A stretch of DNA of 64,000 bases from Bog-1198 sp963727045 (GTDB lineage Bacteria > Pseudomonadota > Gammaproteobacteria > Steroidobacterales > Steroidobacteraceae), in contig CAVSES010000001.1 of NCBI GenBank assembly GCA_963727045.1, positions 2,142,524 through 2,206,523 on the forward strand, written 5' to 3'. The position numbers and the translations under genes were made by a program. The notes below the pieces were generated by a model. The model was given only the letters and a program-made list of their open reading frames with translations. It searched no databases and was not told where the DNA came from. Of the stretch, positions 43,228 to 52,906 are shown piece by piece. Position 1 is the stretch's first letter. Each line of letters starts with the position of its first letter.

Positions 43228-44705
43228 TTGCTCTGCGAGAGCCGCTTCGACTCCCCGACCCAGCCCCCGCCCAGGGCCTTCACCAGATAGACCGCTGTGG
43301 CGAACTGCTGGCCGCGCACTTGTACGGCCTGACGTTGATTGCCGAGCAATACCTGCTGCGCGGTGATCATTTCCAAATACGTGTCGACGCCGCCCTTGTA
43401 GCGGGCGGTTGCGATGTCGAAGGCTTCCTGAGCGCTGCTCACGCTGGCATCCGCGCGGGTCACGGCACGATCGAGCGAAGCCAATCCGGTGATCCCGTTC
43501 TCCACCTCTTCCATGGCGGTCAGCACGGTTTGCCGGTACGCGGCCACCGCGGCGGTGTAGTCCGCAGTCGCGATTCGAACATTCGCCCGAATCTTTCCCG
43601 CGTCGAACAGAGTCTGCGTCGCGGAGAGACCGAGCGACCAAAGCCGGCTCGGCGCGGCGAACAGCGTCGCCAATGCATTGCTCTGCCAGCCGATGCCGGG
43701 TCGGCCAAATCCCGCTCCGAGCTCGATGCTCGGGTAGTATGCGGCGCGGGCGACCCCGATACGCGCATTGGCTGCGGCCATGGAACGCTCCGCCGAGGCG
43801 ACGTCCGGACGGCGCTGCAATAAATCCGAGGGCACCCCCACCGGCACCGCCGGCAGCGAGGAGGTCGACAAGGCCCCAGCGATGGTGAAGCCCGGCGCCG
43901 GAGCACCGATCAGAGTGGCGATTGCATGCTCGTATTGCGTCCTTTGGTTGTCCAAGAGTTCGAGCTCTGTGGCGCTCGAATCCACCAGCGCCTGTTGCTG
44001 CGCCAGGTCCAGACCGGTCGCAAAGCCAAGATCGTGTCTCGATGTGATGAAACCCAGGGCGTCGCGCTGCAGCTCCAGGCTATGGCGCACCACCGCGATT
44101 TCGGCGTCAAGTTCCCGTAATGCAAAATAATCCGTGACGAGCTGCGCCGTCACGATGAGTCGCGTGTTCTCGAAATCCGCCTCGGCCTGCTGCGCCGAGG
44201 CATGCGCGCCCTCCACCTCGCGCCGCACCCGCCCGAAAAGGTCCGCTTCGTAGGTCACGGTGGGACCGACGATGAAGTCATTCTGCACCGTGGATTGATT
44301 CGGAAGCGAATACACGGACAATGGACGATTCGCCGAGGTCTTGTCGCGCGACGCCGATGCGGACAGCCCCACCCAGGGATACAGATCCGCCGTGGCGACA
44401 GTCACCTGTTCGCGCGCCTGATCGAGGCGGGCGGCGGCGACCCGCAGGTTTTGATTGCCGGCGAGCGCCCGCTCCACCAGCGGATTGAGCGTGTCATCCT
44501 CGAACAGGCGCCACCACGCTCCCTTCAGCGCGCCGTCGCTCGGCGCCGCCTCGTGCCACGGCGCATCCGGCTGCCACGCAGGCGGCACGTCCGCCCGGGG
44601 CCGGTGGTAATCGGGCCCGGCCGCACAGCCCGCGGCGAGCGCCGCAGCCGCGCACCACATGTGCCGCGGCCGCCGCCCTGTATTGCGCGATTCGGGCTGC
44701 GCCAC
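43224..44705 (-). CDS. outer-membrane factor of an RND efflux system (NodT-type lipoprotein)
   Basis: TolC-like outer-membrane channel of 493 residues. The signal ends in the lipobox ALAAGC, so Cys27 should be lipidated, followed by GPDYHRP. Two OEP repeats are visible, the second with RRPDVASAERSMAAANARIGVARAAYYP. GTG start 2 bases after the stop of the adaptor gene. It forms the exit duct for the RND pump encoded upstream. Confidence 0.92.
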   Translation of the reverse strand: MAQPESRNTGRRPRHMWCAAAALAAGCAAGPDYHRPRADVPPAWQPDAPWHEAAPSDGALKGAWWRLFEDDTLNPLVERALAGNQNLRVAAARLDQAREQVTVATADLYPWVGLSASASRDKTSANRPLSVYSLPNQSTVQNDFIVGPTVTYEADLFGRVRREVEGAHASAQQAEADFENTRLIVTAQLVTDYFALRELDAEIAVVRHSLELQRDALGFITSRHDLGFATGLDLAQQQALVDSSATELELLDNQRTQYEHAIATLIGAPAPGFTIAGALSTSSLPAVPVGVPSDLLQRRPDVASAERSMAAANARIGVARAAYYPSIELGAGFGRPGIGWQSNALATLFAAPSRLWSLGLSATQTLFDAGKIRANVRIATADYTAAVAAYRQTVLTAMEEVENGITGLASLDRAVTRADASVSSAQEAFDIATARYKGGVDTYLEMITAQQVLLGNQRQAVQVRGQQFATAVYLVKALGGGWVGESKRLSQSN

Positions 44706-44707
44706 CG

Positions 44708-45880
44708 CTAATCCGCCGCTGCTTGCTGCGCCGGCAGCGTCACGACATCGCCGTCGGCGAGCGAATCCGCCGGGTTCACGACGATCCGGTCGGTGGGGCT
44801 GAGGCCGCTCAAGACTTCCACGCGCGTGCCAAAATCGGTGCCGAGCTTCACCAGCGCCAAATGCACGCGGCCACCCGAATCCACCAATGCCACGCGCGTG
44901 CCATCGGGCCGAAACAGCAGCACGTTGGTGGGAACGACCAACGCCTGTGCGTCGACATTGATCGGCAAAGTCACCTGCACGTACGAACCCGCGATCAGCG
45001 CACCGGTGGGGTTGGGTACTCGGATTTCGACCTGCATGGTGCGCGTGGCCGTATCGATGGCGCGCGCGGTACGGGCGATGGTACCCTGGAATTGCTGACC
45101 CACCCGTTCCGCCAGAGTGACGGTCACGGGATCGCCGATCTTGATCTGGCGCGCATACACCTGCGGCACATAGACATACAGCCGCAAGGGATCGACCTGC
45201 GCGACGGCGAACAGGGCCTGCCCCGTTCCGCCATTGCCTGCATTGACGAGATCGCCCACGTCGATGTTGCGCCGGGTCACCACCCCGTCGAACGGCGCCA
45301 CCACGCGGTTGAACCCGCGCAGGTTTTCAAGCCTTCCCACATTGGCGTCCGCCGCCGCAAGATTTGCCTCCGCTTGATGGTAACCGCTCACCCGTTCATC
45401 GAGATCCTGCTGCGTCACTGCGTCCTTCTGGCGCAATGCCTGCCATCGATCGGCGGTGCTCTTGGCGAGGCTTGCGCTCGAAGCGGCCTGTGCGCGCGCC
45501 GACACGGCCTGCGACAATTCCTGATCGATTTCCGGCGCGGTGATCTCCGCCAGGAGCTCTCCCTTCTTCACCGAGCTGCCGATGTCCTTGGCCCACCGCA
45601 CGACGTATCCGTTGCTGCGCGCATACACCGTCGATTCGATGACTCCAAGCAGCGTCCCGGGCAGCGTGAGCGGCTGACCCTCTCCGCCCGATTTGGGGAT
45701 GATCGTCGTGACGTATTGGTTTGCGTGAAGTGCGGTGGATCTGTTCAAGGCGCTCGCCTGAAAGCTTCGCAGCACGAGCACGATCACCCCTCCGACCAGC
45801 AGAAGGCCGACGATTCCGCCGGCGATCAATTTGGCGCGCTTCAACACCCCGGAAGTATCAGTATCGGACATATCAGGCAT
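44708..45880 (-). CDS. RND efflux periplasmic adaptor
   Basis: Membrane fusion protein of 390 residues. One N-terminal membrane anchor (IAGGIVGLLLVGGVIVLVL), a lipoyl half (ARSNGYVVRWAKDIGSSVKKGELLAEI), an alpha-helical hairpin (about 125-190), the second lipoyl half (RVVAPFDGVVTRRNIDVGDLV), and beta-barrel and membrane-proximal domains. It connects the pump with the outer-membrane factor. It overlaps the permease stop by 8 bases; an ATG three codons inside (MSDTDTSG) is an alternative start. Confidence 0.93.
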   Translation of the reverse strand: MPDMSDTDTSGVLKRAKLIAGGIVGLLLVGGVIVLVLRSFQASALNRSTALHANQYVTTIIPKSGGEGQPLTLPGTLLGVIESTVYARSNGYVVRWAKDIGSSVKKGELLAEITAPEIDQELSQAVSARAQAASSASLAKSTADRWQALRQKDAVTQQDLDERVSGYHQAEANLAAADANVGRLENLRGFNRVVAPFDGVVTRRNIDVGDLVNAGNGGTGQALFAVAQVDPLRLYVYVPQVYARQIKIGDPVTVTLAERVGQQFQGTIARTARAIDTATRTMQVEIRVPNPTGALIAGSYVQVTLPINVDAQALVVPTNVLLFRPDGTRVALVDSGGRVHLALVKLGTDFGTRVEVLSGLSPTDRIVVNPADSLADGDVVTLPAQQAAAD

Positions 45881-48800
45881 TCCCGTCGGCGACCGTTGGG
45901 CCCGCCGTCAAACGGCGTTCCTTGCGCCGTTCGAGGCGTGCATGGGTGCCGGCAAAAATCACAGGCACGAAGAACAAGGTGGAAACCGTTGCGAACAGCA
46001 GTCCGCCGATCACGGCGCGGCCGAGGGGCGCGTTTTGCTCGGCCCCCTCCCCCAAACCCAGCGCCATGGGGATCATGCCGATGATCATCGCCATCGCGGT
46101 CATCAGGACGGGGCGTATTCGGGTGGCTCCGGCATCCAGCGCGGCCTTGCCGGGATCGAGCCCCTCTCCCATCCGTTGGCGCGCGAACGACACCACGAGA
46201 ATGCTGTTGGCGGTGGCGACCCCCATGGTCATGATGGCGCCGGTCATCGCCGGCACGCTCAGCGTCGTGCCGGTCAGGAACAGCATCCAGCAGATTCCCG
46301 CGAGCGCAGCGGGCAGCGCGGTAATGATGATGAATGCGTCGACCCAGGACTGGAAGTTGACGACGATCAGGAGGTACACCATCACCACGGCCATGACGAG
46401 GCCGACGCCCAATTCGATGAATGCGGATTTCATGGTTTCCGTCTGGCCGAGAATCGCGATCGTCACGCCGCGGGGTAGTTGGGGGCGCAGTTTGTTCACC
46501 AAGCGCCTGATATCGACGGAAATGCTGCCCATGTCGCGGCCCTGCGCACTGGCATATATGTCGATTGCAGGAGCCAGATTATAGCGCGAATCAACCGCCT
46601 CCTGCGCCGCCGGCGTCACGCCCACCAGATTGCTCAGCAATTGCGGCGCAGTGGTAACGGAGGCCGCTGCTGCGCGAACCGGCGTTCGCAGCAGCGCGTC
46701 CAGGCTGTCGATCGCATACTGCGGCGACTGGACCGTCAAGTTGTACACGACTCCGTTGGTCGGACTCAGCCAGAAGGCCGGCGCGGTGGTCGAGGTTCCC
46801 GCGGTGGATACCAAAAGGTCCGTGGTGACATCGTTGGGCGTAAGGCCGAGCTGCTGCAGTTGCGTGCGATCCATGTACAGCGCCATTGTGGGCTGATCGA
46901 GCCGTTGATGAATGTGCGTGTCGACCGTGCCCGGAATCATTTCGATCTGCTTCATGAGCTTGGCCGCGATGCCGTAATCTGCTCGCAGATCGGCGCCGGT
47001 GATTTTCACGTCGATCGCGGACGGCAGTCCGAAATTCAGGATTTGCGTGACCATGTCGGCCGGCTGAAAGAAGAACTCCACGCCCGGGAACCGCCGCGGT
47101 AATTCACGGCGGATCTCCTCCACGTAGTGCTGCGTGGGCCGGTGCCCCTCGTTGAGCGACACCTGAATCTCCCCGTCGTGGCTTCCGAAGGTGCCCGCGT
47201 TGCTGTAGGTCTTGTTGATGCCGCTCACCGCAACACCGAGATTGTCGAGCACGGTGCCCAGTTCCGCGGGCGGAATGATGGTCCGTACGACGCGTTCCAC
47301 CTCATCGGCCACCCGCGCAGTCTCCTCGATGCGCGTACCCGTGGGCAAACGCATGTGCAGCCGGATCTGCCCGCCGTCCACGCTGGGGAAGAAGTCGCGG
47401 CCGAGGATGAACACCAGGCAGCACGACAGCAGGCAAAAGCCCAGAAATGCGCCGGCAAAGAGGCGGCGGCGCGCCAGGACCGCCGACAGAATGGTGGAAT
47501 AGCCGTTGCGAAGCCGTTCGAAACGGGCGTCGAATGCGCGGTACATCCGCTGCAGCAAACTCGGATGGGCGCTCGACTCCCCCGGACCATGGTCCATCAT
47601 GAGCATCACGAGCGTGGGAACGAGCGTGCGCGAGAGGACATAGGATGCCAGCATCGCAAACACCACGGCCTCCGCCAGGGGCGCGAAGAGATAGCGCGCC
47701 ACGCCCGTCAAAAAGAACATCGGCACGAAGACTATGCAGATGCACAGGGTGGAAACCAAGGCGGGCACGGCGATTTCGCCGGCGCCCTCCAAAATCGACT
47801 TGTGCAGATCCGAACCCATGTGCAGGTGGCGTTCGATGTTCTCGATGGTCACCGTCGCATCGTCGACCAGGATGCCCACGGCAAGGGCCAGCCCGCCGAG
47901 GGTCATGATGTTCAGCGTCTCACCCATGATGTACAGAGCAATGATCGAGGTGAGGATCGACAGGGGGATCGACACGGCGATGATGCAGGTGCTGCGCCAG
48001 TTGCCGAGGAACACCAGGATGAGCGCGGCCGTCAGGCAGGCGGCGATCACCGCTTCGCGCACCACGCCGCTGACGGCGGCTCGAACGAATCCCGACTGGT
48101 CGAACAACGGCGTGATCTTCAGGTCCTTCGGCAGGATCTGCGAGACGATCGGCAGCTGGGCGAACAGGGAACTCACGATGTCCAGGGTCGACGAACCGCC
48201 GTTCTTGATGATGGAGACGAGCACGCCCCGCTCGCCGTTTTGGCGCACGATATTGGTTTGCGGCGAGAACCCGTCGCGCACGTGCGCCACTTCGGAGAGA
48301 TAGGTCGTCGCGCCGTTGCGGGTCAGGACCGGGATGCTGTTGAGGCCGGCGATGGTGTCCGGAGAGCCGTTGGTGGCGAGCACGTATTCGGTCGCGCCGA
48401 TCTTGGCCGTTCCGGACGGCAGCACCAGATTCTGCGCATTGACCGCATTGACCACATTGTTGGGAGTCAGGCCCTTGGCGAGCAGTGCAGCCGTGTCGAG
48501 ATCCACCGATATCACGCGCTGCTTGCCGCCAAAGGGCCACGGTACCGCGACTCCCGGAATCGTCACCAGCCGCGGCCGCAGGAAATTTACGGCGGCATCG
48601 AAAACCGCCTGCTCGGTCATCGTCGGGCTGGAGAGGCCGAGCTGGATGATGGGAATGGCGGATGCAGAATATTTGATCACCAGCGGCGGCAGGATGCCGG
48701 GCGGCAGCTGCCGCAACTGCGCTTGCTCGATCGCCACCACCTGGGCAATGGCCGTCGGTATGTTGGCGTTTGGCTGGAAGTAGATCTTGATGATCGAAAA

Positions 48801-49064
48801 ACCTGCCAGGGACTCCGATTCGACGTGCTCGATGTCATTGACGGTGGTCGTGAGGCTGCGCTCGTTGACCGAAGTGATGCGCTGGCCGACTTCCTGCGCG
48901 GAGAGCCCCGAGTAGGTCCAAACGATGCTGATGACCGGAATATTGATCTCCGGAAAGATGTCGGTCGACATTTTCAGCAGCACGAGGGGCGTCGCAAGCA
49001 GGATCAGGAGCGCCATCACCAGGAACGTGTAGGGCCGCCGCAGTGCAACTTCAACGATCCACAT
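45873..49064 (-). CDS. RND efflux pump permease
   Basis: Inner-membrane proton-driven pump of 1063 residues with 12 spans in the usual 1+5 / 1+5 layout and two large periplasmic loops. Span 4 carries GILVDDATVTIENIERHL, whose aspartate pair is the proton relay of hydrophobe/amphiphile exporters (Asp407/408 in AcrB). GRDFFPSVDGGQIRLHMRLP opens the second half. The substrate is unknown; the adaptor-pump-NodT set resembles multidrug exporters. It is the first gene of the three-gene operon and lies downstream of a 530-base promoter region. Confidence 0.94.
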   Translation of the reverse strand: MWIVEVALRRPYTFLVMALLILLATPLVLLKMSTDIFPEINIPVISIVWTYSGLSAQEVGQRITSVNERSLTTTVNDIEHVESESLAGFSIIKIYFQPNANIPTAIAQVVAIEQAQLRQLPPGILPPLVIKYSASAIPIIQLGLSSPTMTEQAVFDAAVNFLRPRLVTIPGVAVPWPFGGKQRVISVDLDTAALLAKGLTPNNVVNAVNAQNLVLPSGTAKIGATEYVLATNGSPDTIAGLNSIPVLTRNGATTYLSEVAHVRDGFSPQTNIVRQNGERGVLVSIIKNGGSSTLDIVSSLFAQLPIVSQILPKDLKITPLFDQSGFVRAAVSGVVREAVIAACLTAALILVFLGNWRSTCIIAVSIPLSILTSIIALYIMGETLNIMTLGGLALAVGILVDDATVTIENIERHLHMGSDLHKSILEGAGEIAVPALVSTLCICIVFVPMFFLTGVARYLFAPLAEAVVFAMLASYVLSRTLVPTLVMLMMDHGPGESSAHPSLLQRMYRAFDARFERLRNGYSTILSAVLARRRLFAGAFLGFCLLSCCLVFILGRDFFPSVDGGQIRLHMRLPTGTRIEETARVADEVERVVRTIIPPAELGTVLDNLGVAVSGINKTYSNAGTFGSHDGEIQVSLNEGHRPTQHYVEEIRRELPRRFPGVEFFFQPADMVTQILNFGLPSAIDVKITGADLRADYGIAAKLMKQIEMIPGTVDTHIHQRLDQPTMALYMDRTQLQQLGLTPNDVTTDLLVSTAGTSTTAPAFWLSPTNGVVYNLTVQSPQYAIDSLDALLRTPVRAAAASVTTAPQLLSNLVGVTPAAQEAVDSRYNLAPAIDIYASAQGRDMGSISVDIRRLVNKLRPQLPRGVTIAILGQTETMKSAFIELGVGLVMAVVMVYLLIVVNFQSWVDAFIIITALPAALAGICWMLFLTGTTLSVPAMTGAIMTMGVATANSILVVSFARQRMGEGLDPGKAALDAGATRIRPVLMTAMAMIIGMIPMALGLGEGAEQNAPLGRAVIGGLLFATVSTLFFVPVIFAGTHARLERRKERRLTAGPTVADGNA

Positions 49065-49593
49065 TAGCTACACAACCCCGATGCCTGCGCTCTCGCGAGG
49101 CGGCCCTGCGCCCGGCCGGCGCAGACAAAAGCTAAGGAACACATGACTCTTCGCGCATCATTTCGCACGCCACACTGGGCCCGGCGTGGTTAACACCCGG
49201 TGGTCAATTTATTAAAGTATGTTAATGAGCACACATGATACCGGACAGGCACGGGAACCTTAAGGCCGCGCTGGTGGCATAGAATGACGGCGTCCGATGG
49301 CGTCCGATGCCGCTAGAAGGGTTCATGAGCATCCATCGCAGAATAGGGGTCGATCCGGCTCAGGCGTTGCCGTTCATCAGGGTCCATGCGGAGCGATTCG
49401 CGGCGCGTTCGACTGTGACGCGAATCACGGCACCGACGGCGAGTGCGCGACTGGACGAACCTCATGCGGCGACACCCCTTGCAAATCATTGGAAACAAAG
49501 CAAACTATGGCGGTCTGCAACGAGACACCGGGACCGAGCTAAGTGTTTTGTTAGTCCCATGAGGTTCGGTTCCGGTTCCCGCTAGACACTTCC
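49065..49593. other. intergenic region upstream of the RND operon
   Basis: No gene is supported here; short open frames lack ribosome sites and family features. The part nearest the pump is AT-rich, with the imperfect inverted repeat ATTAA-AGTATG-TTAAT at 49211-49226, a weak candidate regulator site. GGCGTCCGAT is repeated in tandem near 49289-49309. The far end precedes the small membrane-protein gene. Confidence 0.5.
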
Positions 49594-50244
49594 ATGACAC
49601 TCACCGCACTGATCGTCGTCTTTGCGCTGGCGGGAATACTGTTCTTGTTGGCCGCGGTGCGCCGCCTGCGCCGTCGCAGGATTCTCGGCGGAGTATTGAG
49701 CGGCAGCACCGCGCTGGTGCTCATTTTGCTCAGTGTGTGCGCTGCGCTGATCGCCGCCAATTTGCGCACGTACCAGCGTCTGAGCTTCGAACAGCCGGCC
49801 GGCGAGCTGCAATTGACGCGCACCGGAGAGCGCGATTTCAACGCGGTCTTGACCTACCCCAACGGCGAGCGGGCGAATTTCGCGTTGCGCGGCGACGAGT
49901 GGCAGGTGGATGCCCGGGTGCTCAAATGGCATGCCTTTGCCAACATGGTGGGGTTCGATACGGCCTATCGCCTGGAGCGCATCAGCGGCCGCTACACGCG
50001 CGTCGAGGATGAGCGTTCGCAGGCGCGCACCGTATACCCACTGAATCCGGCGCAGCGCATTGATCCTTGGGATCTGGTGCATCGGTATCACACTTGGATA
50101 CCGTGGATTGACGCGCTGTACGGCAGCGCGACCTTCCTTCCCATGGCCGATGGTGCGCTGTATGAAATCAAGGTGTCCCAAAGCGGCCTCGTGGCGCGGC
50201 CGCTCAACCAGGCGGCGCGCGACGCGGTCGGCAGCTGGCACTGA
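49594..50244 (+). CDS. membrane-anchored hypothetical protein
   Basis: Unassigned protein of 216 residues. Two N-terminal hydrophobic segments (about 3-22 and 34-55) flank an arginine-rich loop (RRLRRRRILGG). The rest is a soluble, probably periplasmic domain with RLSFEQPAGELQLTRTG, WQVDARVLKW and TYPNGERANFAL. I recall similar proteins annotated as putative multidrug transporters without evidence. Its stop overlaps the next start as TGATG. Confidence 0.7.
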   Translation: MTLTALIVVFALAGILFLLAAVRRLRRRRILGGVLSGSTALVLILLSVCAALIAANLRTYQRLSFEQPAGELQLTRTGERDFNAVLTYPNGERANFALRGDEWQVDARVLKWHAFANMVGFDTAYRLERISGRYTRVEDERSQARTVYPLNPAQRIDPWDLVHRYHTWIPWIDALYGSATFLPMADGALYEIKVSQSGLVARPLNQAARDAVGSWH

Positions 50245-50654
50245 TGGGTGATCGTATGACCCCGGGTGATCGCATGACCGTGGGCAATCGCATCGCGCGA
50301 GTCATGCTGTTGGTGGGCGGCCTGGCCGTAACGGGCGTGGCGCTTGCCCTGGGGCTGGCTCAAAGTGCACGCCAGCCGTCCGAAGCGGGCATGTATGAAG
50401 ACTCGGAAGCGGCATACCAGGATCTGGTACGGCGCGGCGTGCCAGCGAACCGGATCATTCTATTGGGTCACTCCTTGGGATCGGGACCCCTATTTACCGG
50501 TGCGGATTGCTGTCGCAGTACAGTTCAATTCGCTGGCACGGATCGGGATGACGGTTTCGGCGGCCACGTGGACGCGCTTTATGATCATGCTGATATGCTC
50601 CGCTCGGCCCTGAGCAGACTGGTGCCCGACATTCCACCGCTGAATGAACCATGA
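50244..50654 (+). pseudogene. remnant of an alpha/beta-hydrolase
   Basis: The beginning reads like a Bem46-type membrane-anchored hydrolase: one hydrophobic segment (VMLLVGGLAVTGVALALGLA), SEAGMYEDSEAAYQDLVRRG, and the nucleophile elbow IILLGHSLGSGP. Directly after this the frame changes: another frame carries DPYLPVRIAVAVQFNSLARIG, a segment that normally lies well downstream of the elbow, so an internal block is missing and the join is out of frame. The final acid and histidine are not seen. Overlaps the preceding stop, so it was once the second gene of an operon. Confidence 0.65.
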
Positions 50655-50781
50655 GGGCCACCGTCGATCTACTCGGCGAGAAATCGTCCGCTCAAGCGGC
50701 AAAATCGCGGCAGCAGCGGCCGCGCCGCTGGTACCGTGGACAGCCCCGCTTCGGGCATCCCCCGGAGAATCATCCGTCGGA

Positions 50782-50787
50782 TATAAT
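50782..50787 (+). promoter_or_regulatory. -10 box of the tRNA-Thr gene
   Basis: TATAAT lies 12 bases before the mature tRNA 5' end. No good -35 hexamer is seen at the expected distance. Confidence 0.6.
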
Positions 50788-50799
50788 CCGTGCCTCATC

Positions 50800-50874
50800 G
50801 CCGGCTTAGCACAGTGGTAGTGCAACGGTTTTGTAAACCGTAGGTCGGGGGTTCGAATCCCTCAGCCGGCACCA
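50800..50874 (+). tRNA. tRNA-Thr (anticodon UGU)
   Basis: A full cloverleaf: acceptor stem GCCGGCT/AGCCGGC, the anticodon stem ACGGT/ACCGT around loop TTTGTAA with anticodon TGT, T-arm GGGGGTTCGAATCCC, discriminator A and an encoded CCA. It reads ACA codons. Its 3' end is next to a P4-type integrase gene on the same side, so it is the probable attachment site of the integrated element. Confidence 0.96.
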
Positions 50875-50948
50875 AAAACCCCTTCATTTCCAGCGCTAGA
50901 ATCAATTCAAAGCAGCCACGCTCGTCGGTCAGCGTATTTCGACATCCA

Positions 50949-51015
50949 TTGACAGTACCCCATTTCTGGGGGTGTTTATGGGGTACAAAGGGGTTCTAAA
51001 AAAGGTGGTACCCCC
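50949..51015. repeat. repeated GTACCCC sites upstream of the integrase
   Basis: GTACCCCA (50955-50962) is mirrored by TGGGGTAC (50979-50986), and GTACCCC appears again at 51008-51014. TTGACA at 50949-50954 touches the first copy. Three copies of one heptamer between the tRNA and the integrase start look like arm-type recombinase sites or an int operator. Confidence 0.5.
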
Positions 51016-51084
51016 AAAATTGCCTACCCTGGAAATGGCTCTCGAATTGCAGCGATCGAGACCCGAACAGCCGAGAGGACATCC

Positions 51085-52339
51085 ATGCCGCTCAGCGATA
51101 CTGCCATTCGACAAGCCAAGGCCGCGCCGCGTCCGATCAAGCTGTTCGATGAGCGCGGCTTGTTTCTGCTGTTGAACCCGTCGGGGTCTCGCTACTGGCG
51201 ATTCAAGTACCGCATCGACGGAAAAGAGAAGCTGCTCGCGCTTGGCGTCTATCCGGATGTGTCATTGAAACTCGCCCGCGATCGGCGCGACGAGGCGCGG
51301 CGGCTCGTGGCTAACGGCGTCGATCCCGGCGCCAAACGCCAGGCTGAAAAGCTATCGAAGACGGACACCTTCGAGGCCATCGCGCGTGAGTGGCTCGCCC
51401 TGCAAGAACATCAGTTGAGCCCGACGACATTCAAGAAAGCGCGGTGGACCTTCGAGACCTTGCTCTTTCCGCGACTCGGCGATCGGCCGATCAAAATGAT
51501 CAAGGCGCCGGATCTGCTCACGGCGCTGCGCAAAATCGAGGCGCGCGGAACCTACGAAACGACGCATCGCGCCAAACAGCGCTGCGGACAGATTTTTCGG
51601 TATGCCATCGCGACGGGGCGCGGAGCACGATATCTCCGCCGATCTGCGCGGTGCCTTGGCGCCGGTCGTGACCAAGAATCGTGCAGCATTGACCGATCCT
51701 GCTCGCGTGGCCGAGTTGCTGCGCGCGATCGACGGCTACCGCGGCGCTCCGACGACCGCCTACGCATTGAAGTTGGCCTCTCGGACCTTCGTTCGGCCCG
51801 GCGAGCTGCACTACGCCGAATGGTCCGAGGTCGACCTTGATAGCGCTGAGTGGCGAATCCCCGCGGCTCGAATGAAGATGGGCGAGTTGCACATCGTGCC
51901 GCTCGCTCACCAGGTCGTCGCGTGGCTACGTGAATTACGTTCGATTACCGGCCGAGGCACATTCCTGTTTCCGTCACTCCAGACCAAGTTGCGGCCGATC
52001 AGTGAGAACACCGTGAACGTGGCGCTGCGCCGTCTTGGCTATTCCCGCGACGAGATGACCGGCCATGGTTTTAGGGCAATGGCCTCCACCCTGCTGAATG
52101 AGAAAGGTTGGCACCCGGACTTGATCGAGCTGCAACTCGCGCATGCGGAGCGCAACAAAGTCAGGGCGGCCTACAACCGGGCGCAGCGGCTCGCCGAACG
52201 CCGCACGATGATGCAAGCATGGGCCGATTACCTGGACGTGCTTGCATCCTCCGATCAAGAGGCCGCCAGATCCGCGTGCCCTCCCCCGCGCCCTGGAGAA
52301 GTCTCGACTGATAGTCGCGCCTACGGCAGCGCCGCGTAG
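51085..52339 (+). pseudogene. int: P4-type tyrosine integrase, frameshifted
   Basis: Two frames together encode about 418 residues. The first carries the arm-binding DUF4102 domain (LSDTAIRQAKAAPRPIKLFD; YRIDGKEKLLALGVYPDVSL) and the core-binding domain to GQIFRYAIATGR. There, around CGCG at 51619-51622, the frame is lost (two bases missing or one extra). The other frame continues with AEHDISADLRGAL and the catalytic domain: arginine in RPGELHYAEW, HGFR, LAHAERNKVR and the tyrosine in AAYNRAQ. All catalytic residues are intact, but no single frame spans them, so integration and excision by this enzyme are doubtful. GAGAGGA precedes the ATG. Confidence 0.87.
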
Positions 52340-52735
52340 CTGCCGTCCGAGATGCCCTTCCATCACCGGGCGCCAGGGTAGCTTGCGATCGGCAACCCCG
52401 AGCGGGAGAGGTCGTATTCCAACGTGAACGACACGCGTGAGGCCGTTAATCTGCAAGACAATAGCTATCCGACACGGCAGACAAGAACTCGCGTCGAGGC
52501 GTGCTAACCCCATGTGCAGACTGTCTTCACACGAACGGCCGTGCCGTTCGCTTCAATCTTGCCGTTCACCTCTTCGCTCGCACCTTTCCCCGTTTAGCTC
52601 CAGTGCACGCTCGCCGTCTCCCTTTTCCGCTGCACAATCTTCAGCGCGATTCTTCGCTCACACACCGTTCGAAAAGCAGGCTGCAGTCATCAATCTCGCT
52701 AAACTTCTTTCCCCGCTTCTGCAGACGATGGAGGG

Positions 52736-52744
52736 TTATCCACT
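52736..52744 (+). promoter_or_regulatory. DnaA-box match
   Basis: TTATCCACT matches the DnaA box TTATCCACA at 8 of 9 positions. It lies about 85 bases from the first iteron, a distance common in iteron-type plasmid origins. Confidence 0.5.
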
Positions 52745-52828
52745 AGTTGTCGAAACTGTCCTCCGTTAGTTAGAAGAGTTACGGGAGCCGATTTCCTCAT
52801 GCGGACCAAGGACATAAGTCGATTTCAT

Positions 52829-52892
52829 ATTCGTGATAGCGCGATAGTTGCGTTCGCGATAGCGCGTGCCTTTCTATTCGTGATAGCGCGAT
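52829..52892. repeat. three iterons next to repA
   Basis: ATTCGTGATAGCGCGAT (52829-52845), GTTCGCGATAGCGCGTG (52852-52868) and ATTCGTGATAGCGCGAT (52876-52892) share TTCG(T/C)GATAGCGCG and start 23 and 24 bases apart, near two helix turns. Same orientation. Spacing and position beside a RepA gene fit initiator-binding iterons. Confidence 0.75.
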
Positions 52893-52906
52893 GCAATTCA
52901 CAGCTT

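Larger units (their letters stand above)
52340..52906. other. non-coding region between integrase and repA, candidate replication origin
   Basis: No gene is supported. The region holds an inverted repeat CGAACGG-CCGTG-CCGTTCG (52532-52550), a DnaA-box match and three iterons (listed separately), all just past the 3' end of repA. Short open frames here have cysteine/serine-rich, family-less products. Confidence 0.6.

Noticed and set aside
47127..49067. Plus-strand open frame of 646 codons
   Set aside because: It is the antisense of the RND permease.
49297..49585. Short plus-strand open frames in the RND promoter region
   Set aside because: No ribosome site, no domain, and low-complexity basic products.
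52437..52769. 110-codon open frame in the origin region
   Set aside because: It covers the DnaA-box match, has an odd Ser/Arg-rich product and no family.
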